Source: Hyphomicrobiaceae bacterium
GTDB lineage: Bacteria; Pseudomonadota; Alphaproteobacteria; Rhizobiales; Hyphomicrobiaceae
DNA length: 9,274 bases
Reading direction: 5' to 3'
Assembly (NCBI GenBank): GCA_021775715.1
Contig: JAJFHI010000119.1
Span: forward strand, 1 to 9,274
Made by a program: the position numbers and the translations under genes. This document shows positions 1 to 7,380 of this stretch, piece by piece. Every line of letters starts with the position of its first letter. Positions within the stretch are counted from its first letter, which is position 1. The notes under the pieces are model-generated. The model did no database searches, was not told the origin of the DNA, and saw only the letters and a program-made list of their open reading frames with translations.

Positions 1-749
1 GATTTGCCTGCGTTCGTGTAGCCGACGATGGCGACGATCGGGTATGGCACCTTGCGCCGGCCGGCACGATGCAGTTCGCGCGTGCGCACGACCTGGGCCA
101 GTTCTTTCTTTATGGCATTGATGCGTTCTTGAATCATACGCCGATCAAGCTCGATCTGTGCTTCACCCGGACCACCGAGGAAGCCCGCACCACCGCGCTG
201 GCGTTCTAAGTGCGTCCAGGCACGAACGAGTCTGCCTTTTTGGTAAGACAAGTGCGCAAGTTCGACTTGCAGGCGGCCCTCTCGGGTGCGCGCGCGGGCG
301 CCGAAAATTTCGAGAATGAGCCCGGTACGATCGAGAATTTTGACTGACAACGCTTGTTCAAGGTTGCGTTGTTGGATTGGGCTCAGTTGATGGTCGACGA
401 TGACGAGTTCGGCTTCTGCCGAATTTACCAACGCCTCAAGCTCTTCGACCTTGCCAGTGCCAAACAGTGTGGCCGGTCTCGGCTGCGGCACCGACACAAG
501 AAGTGCTTCAACAACGGTGATTGAAATTGCCTCAGCCAGCCCGACCGTTTCCGCCAAGCGGTCTTCCGGTGAATGCAACTGAGCTGGCGGTGTTGCGCTG
601 GTGGTAGCTTCTGGCCCGCCGCGCTTGCGTCCGGCTCGTGTCAGGACAGGAACAAGGACAATAGCTCGCGAGCGCGCTGTCTCATCAACAATGCGTTTCG
701 CGTCCGAACTTATTTCGACCGTGTCGACCCGTTTGTCGATGTGGCTTGC
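1..749 (-). CDS. hflX: GTPase HflX, N-terminal part (runs off window; start codon unresolved)
   Basis: HflX is a ribosome-associated GTPase, known in other bacteria to split stalled or stressed 70S ribosomes. About 249 codons are visible: the N-terminal HflX domain with LFGTGKVEEL (438-467), the VDHQLSPIQQRNLE and LDRTGLILEIFGARARTREG stretches, the glycine-rich loop GGPGEAQIE, and the start of the G domain with the P-loop GYTNAGKS cut at base 1. The rest of the G domain lies outside the window. The frame is open from directly after the hfq TAG, and it is the same frame as hfq. There is no in-frame ATG or GTG, and the first TTG (576-578) lies after the conserved first strand AIVLVPVL. The 5' boundary given is therefore the limit of the open frame, not a chosen start. 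Candidates are ATC 738-740 (an AGG lies 8 nt upstream), ATA 711-713 and ATT 690-692. Family identity is very secure. Confidence 0.93.
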
Positions 750-1004
750 CTAATCTTTAGTGTCATCGTCCGAGTCGCTGTCCATCAGATGGACGGGCTG
801 GCCCGGCATGATTGTTGAGATGGCATGTTTATACACCAGTTGGGAATGCCCGTCTCTGCGCAGCAGGACGCAAAAGTTGTCAAACCACGTCACAATACCC
901 TGCAGTTTGACACCGTTGATCAGAAAGATCGTCAGTGGCGTTTTTTGCTTGCGAACATGATTGAGGAAAGCGTCTTGCAGACTTTGCGTGCGTTCTGGAG
1001 ACAT
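750..1004 (-). CDS. hfq: RNA chaperone Hfq
   Basis: Hfq is a hexameric Sm-like protein that pairs small RNAs with mRNAs. From the ATG at 1004 the product has 84 residues and begins MSPERTQSLQDAFLNHVRK, which aligns with the usual start of alphaproteobacterial Hfq. The Sm1 region (TIFLINGVKLQGIVTWFDNF, residues 25-44) and Sm2 region (LVYKHAIST, 56-64) are intact, including proximal-face Q10 and the Y58-K59-H60 triad and the basic rim R18/K19/K21. The tail is short and acidic (DSDSDDD, residues 75-81). The frame stays open upstream, with ATG codons at 1076 (107 aa) and 1103 (117 aa), which would add a Lys-rich extension. I prefer 1004 by family length and by an AAGGA about 13 nt upstream, but the longer forms are possible. 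It sits between dat and hflX and ends in TAG. Confidence 0.96.
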   Translation of the reverse strand: MSPERTQSLQDAFLNHVRKQKTPLTIFLINGVKLQGIVTWFDNFCVLLRRDGHSQLVYKHAISTIMPGQPVHLMDSDSDDDTKD

Positions 1005-1100
1005 TTTGGGGACTTCGTCCTTCTTTTTATATTTTTGTTCTATTTTTTTCTCGAGATCCGCGGTTGATCCCGACATTTTTGGCCGAATATCGAGTATCCG

Positions 1101-1141
1101 CATAAAGAATATAAACTCTTTTCATTCAAAACACATGTCAA
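1101..1141 (-). promoter_or_regulatory. possible hfq promoter elements in AT-rich island
   Basis: The 170-nt stretch between dat and the preferred hfq start is markedly AT-rich compared with its surroundings. On the minus strand it contains TTGACA (1136-1141) and TATATT (1108-1113), both good matches to sigma-70 hexamers. They are 22 nt apart, too long for a standard pair, so each would need a weaker partner (for example TTGAAT, then TTTATG 17 nt on). A promoter here would fit the common finding that hfq has its own promoter inside an operon. If TATATT is the -10 element, transcription would begin near 1101, making the ATG at 1103 unlikely and favouring the hfq starts at 1076 or 1004. This is a motif reading only. 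Confidence 0.3.
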
Positions 1142-1174
1142 CATTGGTCTGATGCCTTAGGGCGGATTTCAACA

Positions 1175-2041
1175 TCATATGTCAGTAAATTCAGCTGCCG
1201 AATAGAATACACCACGAAGTTGTAGCGTCATCACTCCAGGTTGTCCGGTGCCGATTTTCTCACCATCTATGGCTGTAATGGGCATCACCTGCATGCTGGC
1301 GGCCGTGGCGAACGCCTCTTTGGCCGCCAACGCTTCGGCTCGTGTGAATGACCGTTCGTCCAATTGCAGACCGAGTTTTTCTATTGCGCGCTGGGTTGTG
1401 GCGCGCGTAATCCCTGCAAGGATCTTATTGTCGATGTGACGTGTCACCAGCGTGTTGTCTTGCATAATGATCCAGGCGTTGCTTGATCCGCCCTCTGTAA
1501 TAAAGCCGTCAGGATCAACAAACCAAGCCTCGCGGGCCCCGGCTTTCCGCGCAGCCGTCTTCGCCAGACACGCCGGCAGCAACATCACTGTTTTGATATC
1601 GCAGCGTCCCCACCGGATGTCAGGTGTCGTGGTGACGGTCAGCCCCTGTTGCGCCTTGGCATCTTGTGCTGTTTTCGAAATCGGACGCGCGATGACAACG
1701 AGTGTCGGTTCTATGGTCTCGGCCGGCGGAAAGAAGAAATCGCGCGGTGCCGCCCCTCGTGTTACCTGCAGATAAACCTGTCCGTCCCTCACCAGGTTAT
1801 GGCGCACGGTTTCACCAATGACATGAAGCAACGCTCGATCGCTCATCGGCCGGGCCATCGATAACTCACCCAATGAGCGTGACAATCGGTTTAAGTGAGA
1901 TGTTGCATCGACCAGTTGTCGACCACGAACCTCAATCACTTCATAGACGGCGTCACCAAATTGAAAACCCCGGTCTTCGACATGCACCTGGGCTTGCCAA
2001 TACGGCAGATACTGTCCATTGACGTAAACGACGCGGCTCAT
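1175..2041 (-). CDS. dat: D-amino-acid transaminase (PLP fold type IV)
   Basis: This 288-residue protein belongs to the fold-IV PLP transaminases and closely resembles Bacillus-type D-alanine aminotransferase (282 aa). That enzyme interconverts D-alanine/2-oxoglutarate and D-glutamate/pyruvate in the cytosol. Visible landmarks are YVNGQYLP near the start, DRGFQFGDAVYEV (residues 23-35, Y33 corresponding to Bacillus Y31), the catalytic Schiff-base lysine K150 in RCDIKTVMLL, ITEGGSSN (181-188, E183 contacting the PLP ring nitrogen) and ILAGITR (207-213). The carboxylate-trap motif reads APRDFFFP: the arginine (R100) is kept but the histidine two residues later is Phe. The frame extends to 2134 inside trkA, but MSRVVYVNG at 2041 is the family-like start, 19 nt after the trkA stop with TTAGG upstream. 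A D-amino-acid role is more likely than a branched-chain one. Confidence 0.9.
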   Translation of the reverse strand: MSRVVYVNGQYLPYWQAQVHVEDRGFQFGDAVYEVIEVRGRQLVDATSHLNRLSRSLGELSMARPMSDRALLHVIGETVRHNLVRDGQVYLQVTRGAAPRDFFFPPAETIEPTLVVIARPISKTAQDAKAQQGLTVTTTPDIRWGRCDIKTVMLLPACLAKTAARKAGAREAWFVDPDGFITEGGSSNAWIIMQDNTLVTRHIDNKILAGITRATTQRAIEKLGLQLDERSFTRAEALAAKEAFATAASMQVMPITAIDGEKIGTGQPGVMTLQLRGVFYSAAEFTDI

Positions 2042-2060
2042 GGGTTCGGGCCTAAGAGGG

Positions 2061-3437
2061 TTAAAAATAATCCGGACTGACGCGGAACAGATGCTCGACC
2101 TCTTTGACGTAATCGCCACGGGCAAACAATACAACGCGATCTTTCACCTCAAGCTCAGTGGCGCCGCTTGGCATTATGACTTCGCCGTGGCGTAGGATGC
2201 AGCCAAAGCGAACGCCCTCGGAATGCTTGAGATCGCGTAGCGAACGGCTGAGGATCGGGGCCGTTTCCAAAACTTCAGCATCGATGACCTCGCCGCCGCC
2301 ATTGAAAACCGAATGCACACCGCGAATACGCCCGCGGCGGACATGCTGCAGAACGCGGCTGACCGTAATGGCGCGCGGATTGACCTGCGCATTGATGCCG
2401 AGTGTGCGGATCATGCCGGAATAGTTGGAACTGTTGATGAGGGCCAAGCTCGACTTGCAACCAAGCTGGCGTGCGAGCGCTGATGTCAGAAGATTGGTTT
2501 GATCGTCATTCGTGACGGCGACGAGCGTGTCGGCTGCATGAACTTCTGCCTCGCGCAGCATATTCTCATTCAACGACGAGCCGTGCAGAACAATAGTTCG
2601 AGTCAGGCGGTCGGCGATCTCTTCAGCGCGGGTCAGTGACGATTCAATGAGTTTCAAGCGCACGTTGGGCTGGCGTTCCTCGACCAGTTCAGCGAGGTAG
2701 AGACCGACGTTGCCGCCGCCTGCAATCACGACACGGCGGGCCTGGACCTCTTCATGCCCGAACACCTGCAACACGCGCGACACCTGTTCCGTCGGTGTGA
2801 TGACGTAAGCATCGTCGCCGTCTTTGATCTCGTCATTACGATGCGGGATGAAGATACGATTATCGCGTGTCAGCGCGACCGTAACAGCTGGCAGGTCCGG
2901 AAATAGTTCAGCCAGTTGCGATAACGGCGTATCGATGATCGGACAATCCGGGCCACAAGCAATGCCCAGCATGGTGATGCGACCGTCGGCGAAGCTCACA
3001 GTATCAAATGCGCCAGGCAATTCGAGACGGCGCATGAACATGTTGCCAACTTCGATTTCCGGAGAAATAATGTGGTCGATAGCCATGTTCTGGCGCGAGA
3101 ACAACTTCGACCATTCCGGTTTGAGATACGACTGGGCACGAACACGAGCGATTTTGGTCGGGATATCAAACAGCGTGTGCGCCACCTGACACGCCACCAT
3201 ATTCACCTCATCGTAAAGCGTCACCGCGATCAGCATGTCAGCTTCGCCAGCGCCGGCACGATCAAGCGTATCCGGGTGTGCAGCGTTGCCGTGGATGGCG
3301 CGCACATCCAGCGCATCGTTGGCGCGTTGTACAAGCTCGGCGCTGGCATCGACGATGGAGACGTCGTTGCCTTCCGCCGACAGCCGCTCGGCAATCCCGG
3401 TGCCGACCTGGCCCGCGCCGCAAATAATCACTTTCAT
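2061..3437 (-). CDS. trkA: Trk potassium uptake system NAD-binding regulatory subunit TrkA
   Basis: TrkA is the cytoplasmic, peripheral regulatory subunit that gates the TrkH/TrkG potassium channel through nucleotide binding. The 458-residue length matches the family. The protein has the usual duplicated layout: a first RCK Rossmann fold (MKVIICGAGQVG, Gly-rich loop residues 7-12, acidic D30 at the end of strand 2), a first RCK-C domain (about 140-225), a second Rossmann fold (RRVVIAGGGNVG, 235-245, acidic E265) and a second RCK-C domain (about 370-455). No membrane segment is visible, as expected. No TrkH gene lies in the window, so the channel partner must be encoded elsewhere. It follows ntrX after 102 nt, the usual alphaproteobacterial order. 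The start is the ATG at 3437, with only a weak purine-rich GAGAG about 12 nt upstream. Confidence 0.96.
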   Translation of the reverse strand: MKVIICGAGQVGTGIAERLSAEGNDVSIVDASAELVQRANDALDVRAIHGNAAHPDTLDRAGAGEADMLIAVTLYDEVNMVACQVAHTLFDIPTKIARVRAQSYLKPEWSKLFSRQNMAIDHIISPEIEVGNMFMRRLELPGAFDTVSFADGRITMLGIACGPDCPIIDTPLSQLAELFPDLPAVTVALTRDNRIFIPHRNDEIKDGDDAYVITPTEQVSRVLQVFGHEEVQARRVVIAGGGNVGLYLAELVEERQPNVRLKLIESSLTRAEEIADRLTRTIVLHGSSLNENMLREAEVHAADTLVAVTNDDQTNLLTSALARQLGCKSSLALINSSNYSGMIRTLGINAQVNPRAITVSRVLQHVRRGRIRGVHSVFNGGGEVIDAEVLETAPILSRSLRDLKHSEGVRFGCILRHGEVIMPSGATELEVKDRVVLFARGDYVKEVEHLFRVSPDYF

Positions 3438-3539
3438 GATGGTGCCGTTCTCTCACGGGTCCGCGTTATCTGTCGTGTATCGATACCAAACAGAATCGGC
3501 GCGGCCCCGCAACCAGCCTGAATATCAGCCACAGACAAT

Positions 3540-4952
3540 TCAGGCTTGGCGGGCTTCAGCCGCGGCCGGATTTTGCCGCTGATCGGACGATACGCCCAGC
3601 GCCCTTAACTTCCGGTGGAGCGCTGACCGTTCCATGCCGACGAATTCAGCAGTGCGCGAGATGTTCCCGCCAAACCGGTTAATTTGTGCGAGGAGATACT
3701 CCCGTTCGAAGATTTCGCGGGCTTCGCGAAGAGGTAGTGACATCAGGTGTTCGGCGCCGCCATTGACCGGCAGAGGCACGTTGGAGCCGATCTCGTCAGG
3801 CAGCATATCGGCTGTGATAATCGTATTGGGGTCACCACCGGCGAGGATCATCAGTCGTTCGATGTTGTTGCGAAGTTCACGCACGTTACCCGGCCAGTCG
3901 TGAGCCTGCAGAACGGCAATGGCATCTTCACCGATGCGGCGCGGGGACAGACCAGACGCGCTTGACAACTGATCGATGAAGTAGTCGATCAACATCGGAA
4001 TATCATCGCGACGCTCGGCCAAACTTGGTACGCGTAGCGGCACCACGTTGAGCCGGTGGTAGAGGTCTTCGCGGAACCGGCCTTCTGCCATATCGCGTTC
4101 TAGATCGCGGCTGGTCGACGAGATGATGCGCACGTCGACTTTTACTTTCTGCGCTCCGCCAAGACGCAAAAATTTCTGCTCAACCAGCACACGCAGCACC
4201 TTGCCCTGGGTTTCCAAAGGCATGTCAGCGATTTCGTCGATGTAGAGCGTACCGCCATGGGCCTCTTCTAGGGCGCCGACCTTGCGCGCGCCACCGCCAG
4301 CACGGTCTTCGGTGCCAAAGACTTCCTCTTCAACGCGATCAGGCGCCATGGCCGCCGCGTTCAACACCACGAAAGGCGATTCCGCGCGATTCGAATTGGT
4401 GTGAATGACCCGGGCGGCCAGCTCCTTGCCGGTGCCAGAAGAGCCGCGAATGAGAATACGGCTGTTGGTCGGTGCCACCCGATCAAGCTGCGTCTTTAGT
4501 TGATTGAGGGCCGCTGACTTGCCGATCAGATCCGCACTGAAGGTCGAGCGTTCGCGCAGCTCTTTGACTTCGCGGCGTAACTGCGAAGCCTCCAATGCCC
4601 GCAATGTCACCAGCACAAGCCGGTCAGCCTTGAACGGTTTCTCGATATAATCGTACGCGCCGCGACGGATCGCCGTGACAGCTGTTTCGATGTTGCCGTG
4701 GCCGGAGATGATGACGACCGGCAGATCCGGATAGGCCTGCTTGACGACGGACAAAAGCTCCAGGCCGTCCATGCGACTTCCCTGAAGCCAGATGTCAAGA
4801 ATTACCAGCTGTGGCCTGCGCTCTTCGATCTGGCGCAAGGCTTCGTCGCTGTCTCGCGCGAGGCGGGTGGCATGCCCCTCGTCCTCGAGAATGCCAGCAA
4901 TGAGGTCACGAATATCGGCCTCGTCATCAACGATCAATATGTCAGCGGGCAT
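3540..4952 (-). CDS. ntrX: Nitrogen/redox response regulator NtrX
   Basis: NtrX is the NtrC-family response regulator paired with the membrane kinase NtrY. In other alphaproteobacteria it affects nitrogen metabolism, respiration under low oxygen, and envelope or cell-cycle genes. The 470-residue product has a receiver domain (acidic pair D9/D10, phospho-acceptor D53 in LVILDIW, K105 in IEKPF), an AAA+ domain with Walker A GSSGTGKE (170-177) and Walker B LYIDEIAD (236-243), and a Fis-type helix-turn-helix at the C-terminus (about 430-453). The GAFTGA loop that contacts sigma-54 is missing and replaced by a Gly/Ala-rich stretch (about 218-226). This is the known hallmark of alphaproteobacterial NtrX and suggests action through sigma-70 promoters. 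The start is the ATG at 4952, preceded by AAGGAG at 6 nt. An adjacent TTG at 4955 is too close to that site. Confidence 0.96.
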   Translation of the reverse strand: MPADILIVDDEADIRDLIAGILEDEGHATRLARDSDEALRQIEERRPQLVILDIWLQGSRMDGLELLSVVKQAYPDLPVVIISGHGNIETAVTAIRRGAYDYIEKPFKADRLVLVTLRALEASQLRREVKELRERSTFSADLIGKSAALNQLKTQLDRVAPTNSRILIRGSSGTGKELAARVIHTNSNRAESPFVVLNAAAMAPDRVEEEVFGTEDRAGGGARKVGALEEAHGGTLYIDEIADMPLETQGKVLRVLVEQKFLRLGGAQKVKVDVRIISSTSRDLERDMAEGRFREDLYHRLNVVPLRVPSLAERRDDIPMLIDYFIDQLSSASGLSPRRIGEDAIAVLQAHDWPGNVRELRNNIERLMILAGGDPNTIITADMLPDEIGSNVPLPVNGGAEHLMSLPLREAREIFEREYLLAQINRFGGNISRTAEFVGMERSALHRKLRALGVSSDQRQNPAAAEARQA

Positions 4953-4958
4953 CAATAG

Positions 4959-4964
4959 CTCCTT
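4959..4964 (-). promoter_or_regulatory. ribosome binding site of ntrX
   Basis: A perfect AAGGAG lies 6 nt before the ATG at 4952 in the 27-nt gap after ntrY. It decides the start: the in-frame TTG at 4955 directly upstream would be only 3 nt from this site. Independent initiation fits a response regulator made in excess over its kinase. Confidence 0.75.
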
Positions 4965-4979
4965 AGATCTTCGTAGAGT

Positions 4980-7292
4980 TCAAGCCTGGCCGGCGGCGTC
5001 TGCCGTCAGCGATGTTTCGGACGTGGTTTCGTTTTCGTTTTCGTTTTCAAGTTCGGTGGTACTGGCAGGTTCCAGAGGCAACGTGATCGTAACGCGCGCG
5101 CCCTTAGGCGCCACTTCTTCTGGCGCATCGTCGAGAACGAGTGTCCCGCCGTGTTGTTCGGTAATCTTCTTGACCATCGCAAGACCAAGGCCGGTGCCCT
5201 TGTTGCCCTTGTTGGTGACATAAGGTTCCAACAAACGCGAGCGGTTCTGTGCAGGCAGACCGAGGCCGTTGTCAATGACTTCTATAGTGACAAAGCCGTC
5301 ATGGACAATGAGCGTCGTCGCGACCCTGGGCTTGTATTCGTCACCGCGATTACCATTTTCCTTCACGCTCTCAACGGATTCCGTCGCGTTCTTGACGAGG
5401 TTTGTGATGGCCTGTGAAATGAGGCGGCGGTCGATCTCCGCCACAACAGCGTCATCCGGCAATGTCAGATCATAATGCGTGTTCGGGTGCCCTTCGCGGA
5501 ACAAGACGACGGGTTCCTGCACGGCGTCACGCAGGTCATGCTCGGCAATTTTCGGCGCCGGCATGCGTGCAAAGGATGCGAATTCATCGACCATCGTTTT
5601 CAGATCACCGACCTGGCGCACAATTGTATCGGTCAGTTTGTAGAAGGTGTCTCTATCTTTCTCAATCACTTTCCCGTATTTGCGTTTAATGCGTTCGGCG
5701 GAAAGCTGGATCGGTGTCAGTGGGTTTTTAATCTCATGCGCAATGCGCTGGGCCACATCGGCCCACGCGCTTGTGCGCTGCGCTGACACCAACTCCGTGA
5801 TGTCGTCAAAGGTCACGACGGTGCCCACGTCTCGGGCTCCTTCCCGCTCTTTGGTCACGCGCACGGCAAAGGTCCGCTCTTCGTCTGCGATCGACAGCGT
5901 CACTTGCTTTTGTCGTTTCACATTAAGACCGGGTTTGCCGACCTCAATCATTTGCGAGGCAAAGTCCGGGAACGCGTCTTCAAACGTCTTGTCGATGGCA
6001 TCGTCACCGGTTGTGCCAAGCAATTGGGCGGCCGACCGCGAGACCAGTGTGATGCGATCATCGCTGTCGAGACCGATAACACCAGCCGACACACCTTGCA
6101 GCACCGCCTCCATAAAGCGGCGGCGCTCTTCCTGTTCTTCACTTGCCGTCATCAGCGCATCACGTTGATGTTTCAATTCCCGCGTCATCGTGTTGAACGT
6201 TTGCGACAAACGGCGCAGGTCGCCCTCACCGCGTCGTTCGGGCAGCGACACATCAAGGTTGCCGGTCGAGACCTCCTGTGACGCACCGATTAGTCGCCGA
6301 ATGGGGGCAACAAAGCGGCCGGCAAACCATAAGCCAGACCAGATCGCAGCCAACAGACCTGTCATCGAGATGGTGAGATACATCAGACCATGTGCCAGCT
6401 TCAAACCACCCCGGCGTTTGCGCAGTTGGTTGTATTCCCTGACGTTGGCCTGGGCCTTTTGCAGGTAGCCCATCAATTCCGGACTTACCTGGCGCGACAC
6501 ATAGAGATAGCGGCCCGGAAAATTCTCAAGTTTGGCAATTGCCGAGATGCGTTCGTTTTTGGATGAACCAAGCGGCGTCTGCCCGGCCTTCGCTTCGGCC
6601 ATTGCTGCTGGACTAGGTTTGATAAATTTTAGTCGCTTAGCCTCGATGCCGCGAATGAATAACGTGCCGTCCTCTTTCATAACATGTGCGGTGGGCAGTT
6701 CACGCAAACCCGCTTGCGAAATCACGAGTTGGCGCAGACCCTGCTGGTCATCTTTCAAGAGACCGACCGCACTGTCGATATCGCGTGCCATGTTCAAGAC
6801 GTCGGTACGTATGAGCTTGGCGTTCTCCTCAACATAGGCCGCGGCGACGACATACGAATTGTCGATAATTGCGCGGGTACGCGCCACGAACCAAGTGTCG
6901 AGCGTGCGTGAGAACGACAGCGTTGCGCCGACCGCCAGAAGCAATGCCGGAAGGGCCGCAATTACACTGAACAAAGCAACGATACGAATGTGCAGGCGGG
7001 CACCCGGTGCTTTGCTGCGCCACGCGCGCATCAACTCGCGCACTTGATGGGCAACCATTGTCACCATGGCAATGATCAACACGACGTTGATCATCAGCGC
7101 ACCCAGCACAACGTCGTTGCGCGGGGTGATCGGCGTCAGGTTGGTAAGAATGAGATAAGTAGCAAGAGCTGAAATGACAGACAGAACAACGACGACCAAC
7201 CCGACCCAGAACACGCGATCTGTCGAGTCGAGCTTAGGCGTGCGATCTCCACCGCCTGTTTGATCATGGTGCACAACTTGCGCGCTCGTCAT
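4980..7292 (-). CDS. ntrY: Membrane sensor histidine kinase NtrY
   Basis: NtrY is the inner-membrane kinase that phosphorylates NtrX. The 770-residue product has three N-terminal membrane helices (about residues 27-52, 62-82 and 103-127), an extracytoplasmic sensing region (about 128-300), a fourth helix (about 302-325), a HAMP linker, a PAS domain (about 395-500), a HisKA domain with RIAHEIKNPLTPIQL (H519 as phospho-site) and an ATPase domain with N-box ITNLVKNATES (629-639), G1 box IDNGLGLP and G2 box NKGNKGTGLGLAMV. A Glu/Asn/Thr-rich tail of about 25 residues follows the kinase core. The start chosen is the ATG at 7292, with GGAAAG 7 nt upstream. A GTG at 7316 would add eight residues but has no ribosome site. 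It lies 27 nt before ntrX, so the two are very likely one operon. Confidence 0.95.
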   Translation of the reverse strand: MTSAQVVHHDQTGGGDRTPKLDSTDRVFWVGLVVVVLSVISALATYLILTNLTPITPRNDVVLGALMINVVLIIAMVTMVAHQVRELMRAWRSKAPGARLHIRIVALFSVIAALPALLLAVGATLSFSRTLDTWFVARTRAIIDNSYVVAAAYVEENAKLIRTDVLNMARDIDSAVGLLKDDQQGLRQLVISQAGLRELPTAHVMKEDGTLFIRGIEAKRLKFIKPSPAAMAEAKAGQTPLGSSKNERISAIAKLENFPGRYLYVSRQVSPELMGYLQKAQANVREYNQLRKRRGGLKLAHGLMYLTISMTGLLAAIWSGLWFAGRFVAPIRRLIGASQEVSTGNLDVSLPERRGEGDLRRLSQTFNTMTRELKHQRDALMTASEEQEERRRFMEAVLQGVSAGVIGLDSDDRITLVSRSAAQLLGTTGDDAIDKTFEDAFPDFASQMIEVGKPGLNVKRQKQVTLSIADEERTFAVRVTKEREGARDVGTVVTFDDITELVSAQRTSAWADVAQRIAHEIKNPLTPIQLSAERIKRKYGKVIEKDRDTFYKLTDTIVRQVGDLKTMVDEFASFARMPAPKIAEHDLRDAVQEPVVLFREGHPNTHYDLTLPDDAVVAEIDRRLISQAITNLVKNATESVESVKENGNRGDEYKPRVATTLIVHDGFVTIEVIDNGLGLPAQNRSRLLEPYVTNKGNKGTGLGLAMVKKITEQHGGTLVLDDAPEEVAPKGARVTITLPLEPASTTELENENENETTSETSLTADAAGQA
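5031..5048 (-). repeat. hexanucleotide tandem repeat inside ntrY tail
   Basis: Three exact copies of GTTTTC (plus strand; GAAAAC on the coding strand) stand in tandem, with a partial copy next to them at 5026-5030. They encode an alternating Glu-Asn run in the poorly conserved tail after the kinase core. Because the unit is six bases, changes in copy number would keep the frame. Confidence 0.8.
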
Positions 7293-7380
7293 TTGTTCAC
7301 TTTCCGCACGATGCACAATGAATTTGCATGCGTATCCATCTTACAAGTCTTGGCGTCTGCCCAGAGCTGTCAGGTCGGCG

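Noticed and set aside
2042..2134. N-terminal extension of dat into trkA
   Set aside because: The extra 31 residues overlap the trkA end, and family members begin near MSRVVYVNG at 2041.
3477..3486. 10-bp palindrome GTATCGATAC between ntrX and trkA
   Set aside because: It is short and isolated, with no extension of the arms; such a site is expected by chance.
3072..3521. 149-codon plus-strand frame crossing the trkA start
   Set aside because: It is antisense to trkA and its product has no recognisable domain.
4792..5223. 143-codon plus-strand frame
   Set aside because: It is antisense to ntrX and ntrY, has Ser/Arg-rich low-information sequence, and resembles no family.
5647..6168. 173-codon plus-strand frame
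   Set aside because: It is antisense to the HisKA/PAS part of ntrY, whose coding is certain; the composition is typical of a shadow frame.
7293..7316. GTG start of ntrY at 7316
   Set aside because: It has no ribosome site, while the ATG at 7292 has GGAAAG at 7 nt; it remains possible.
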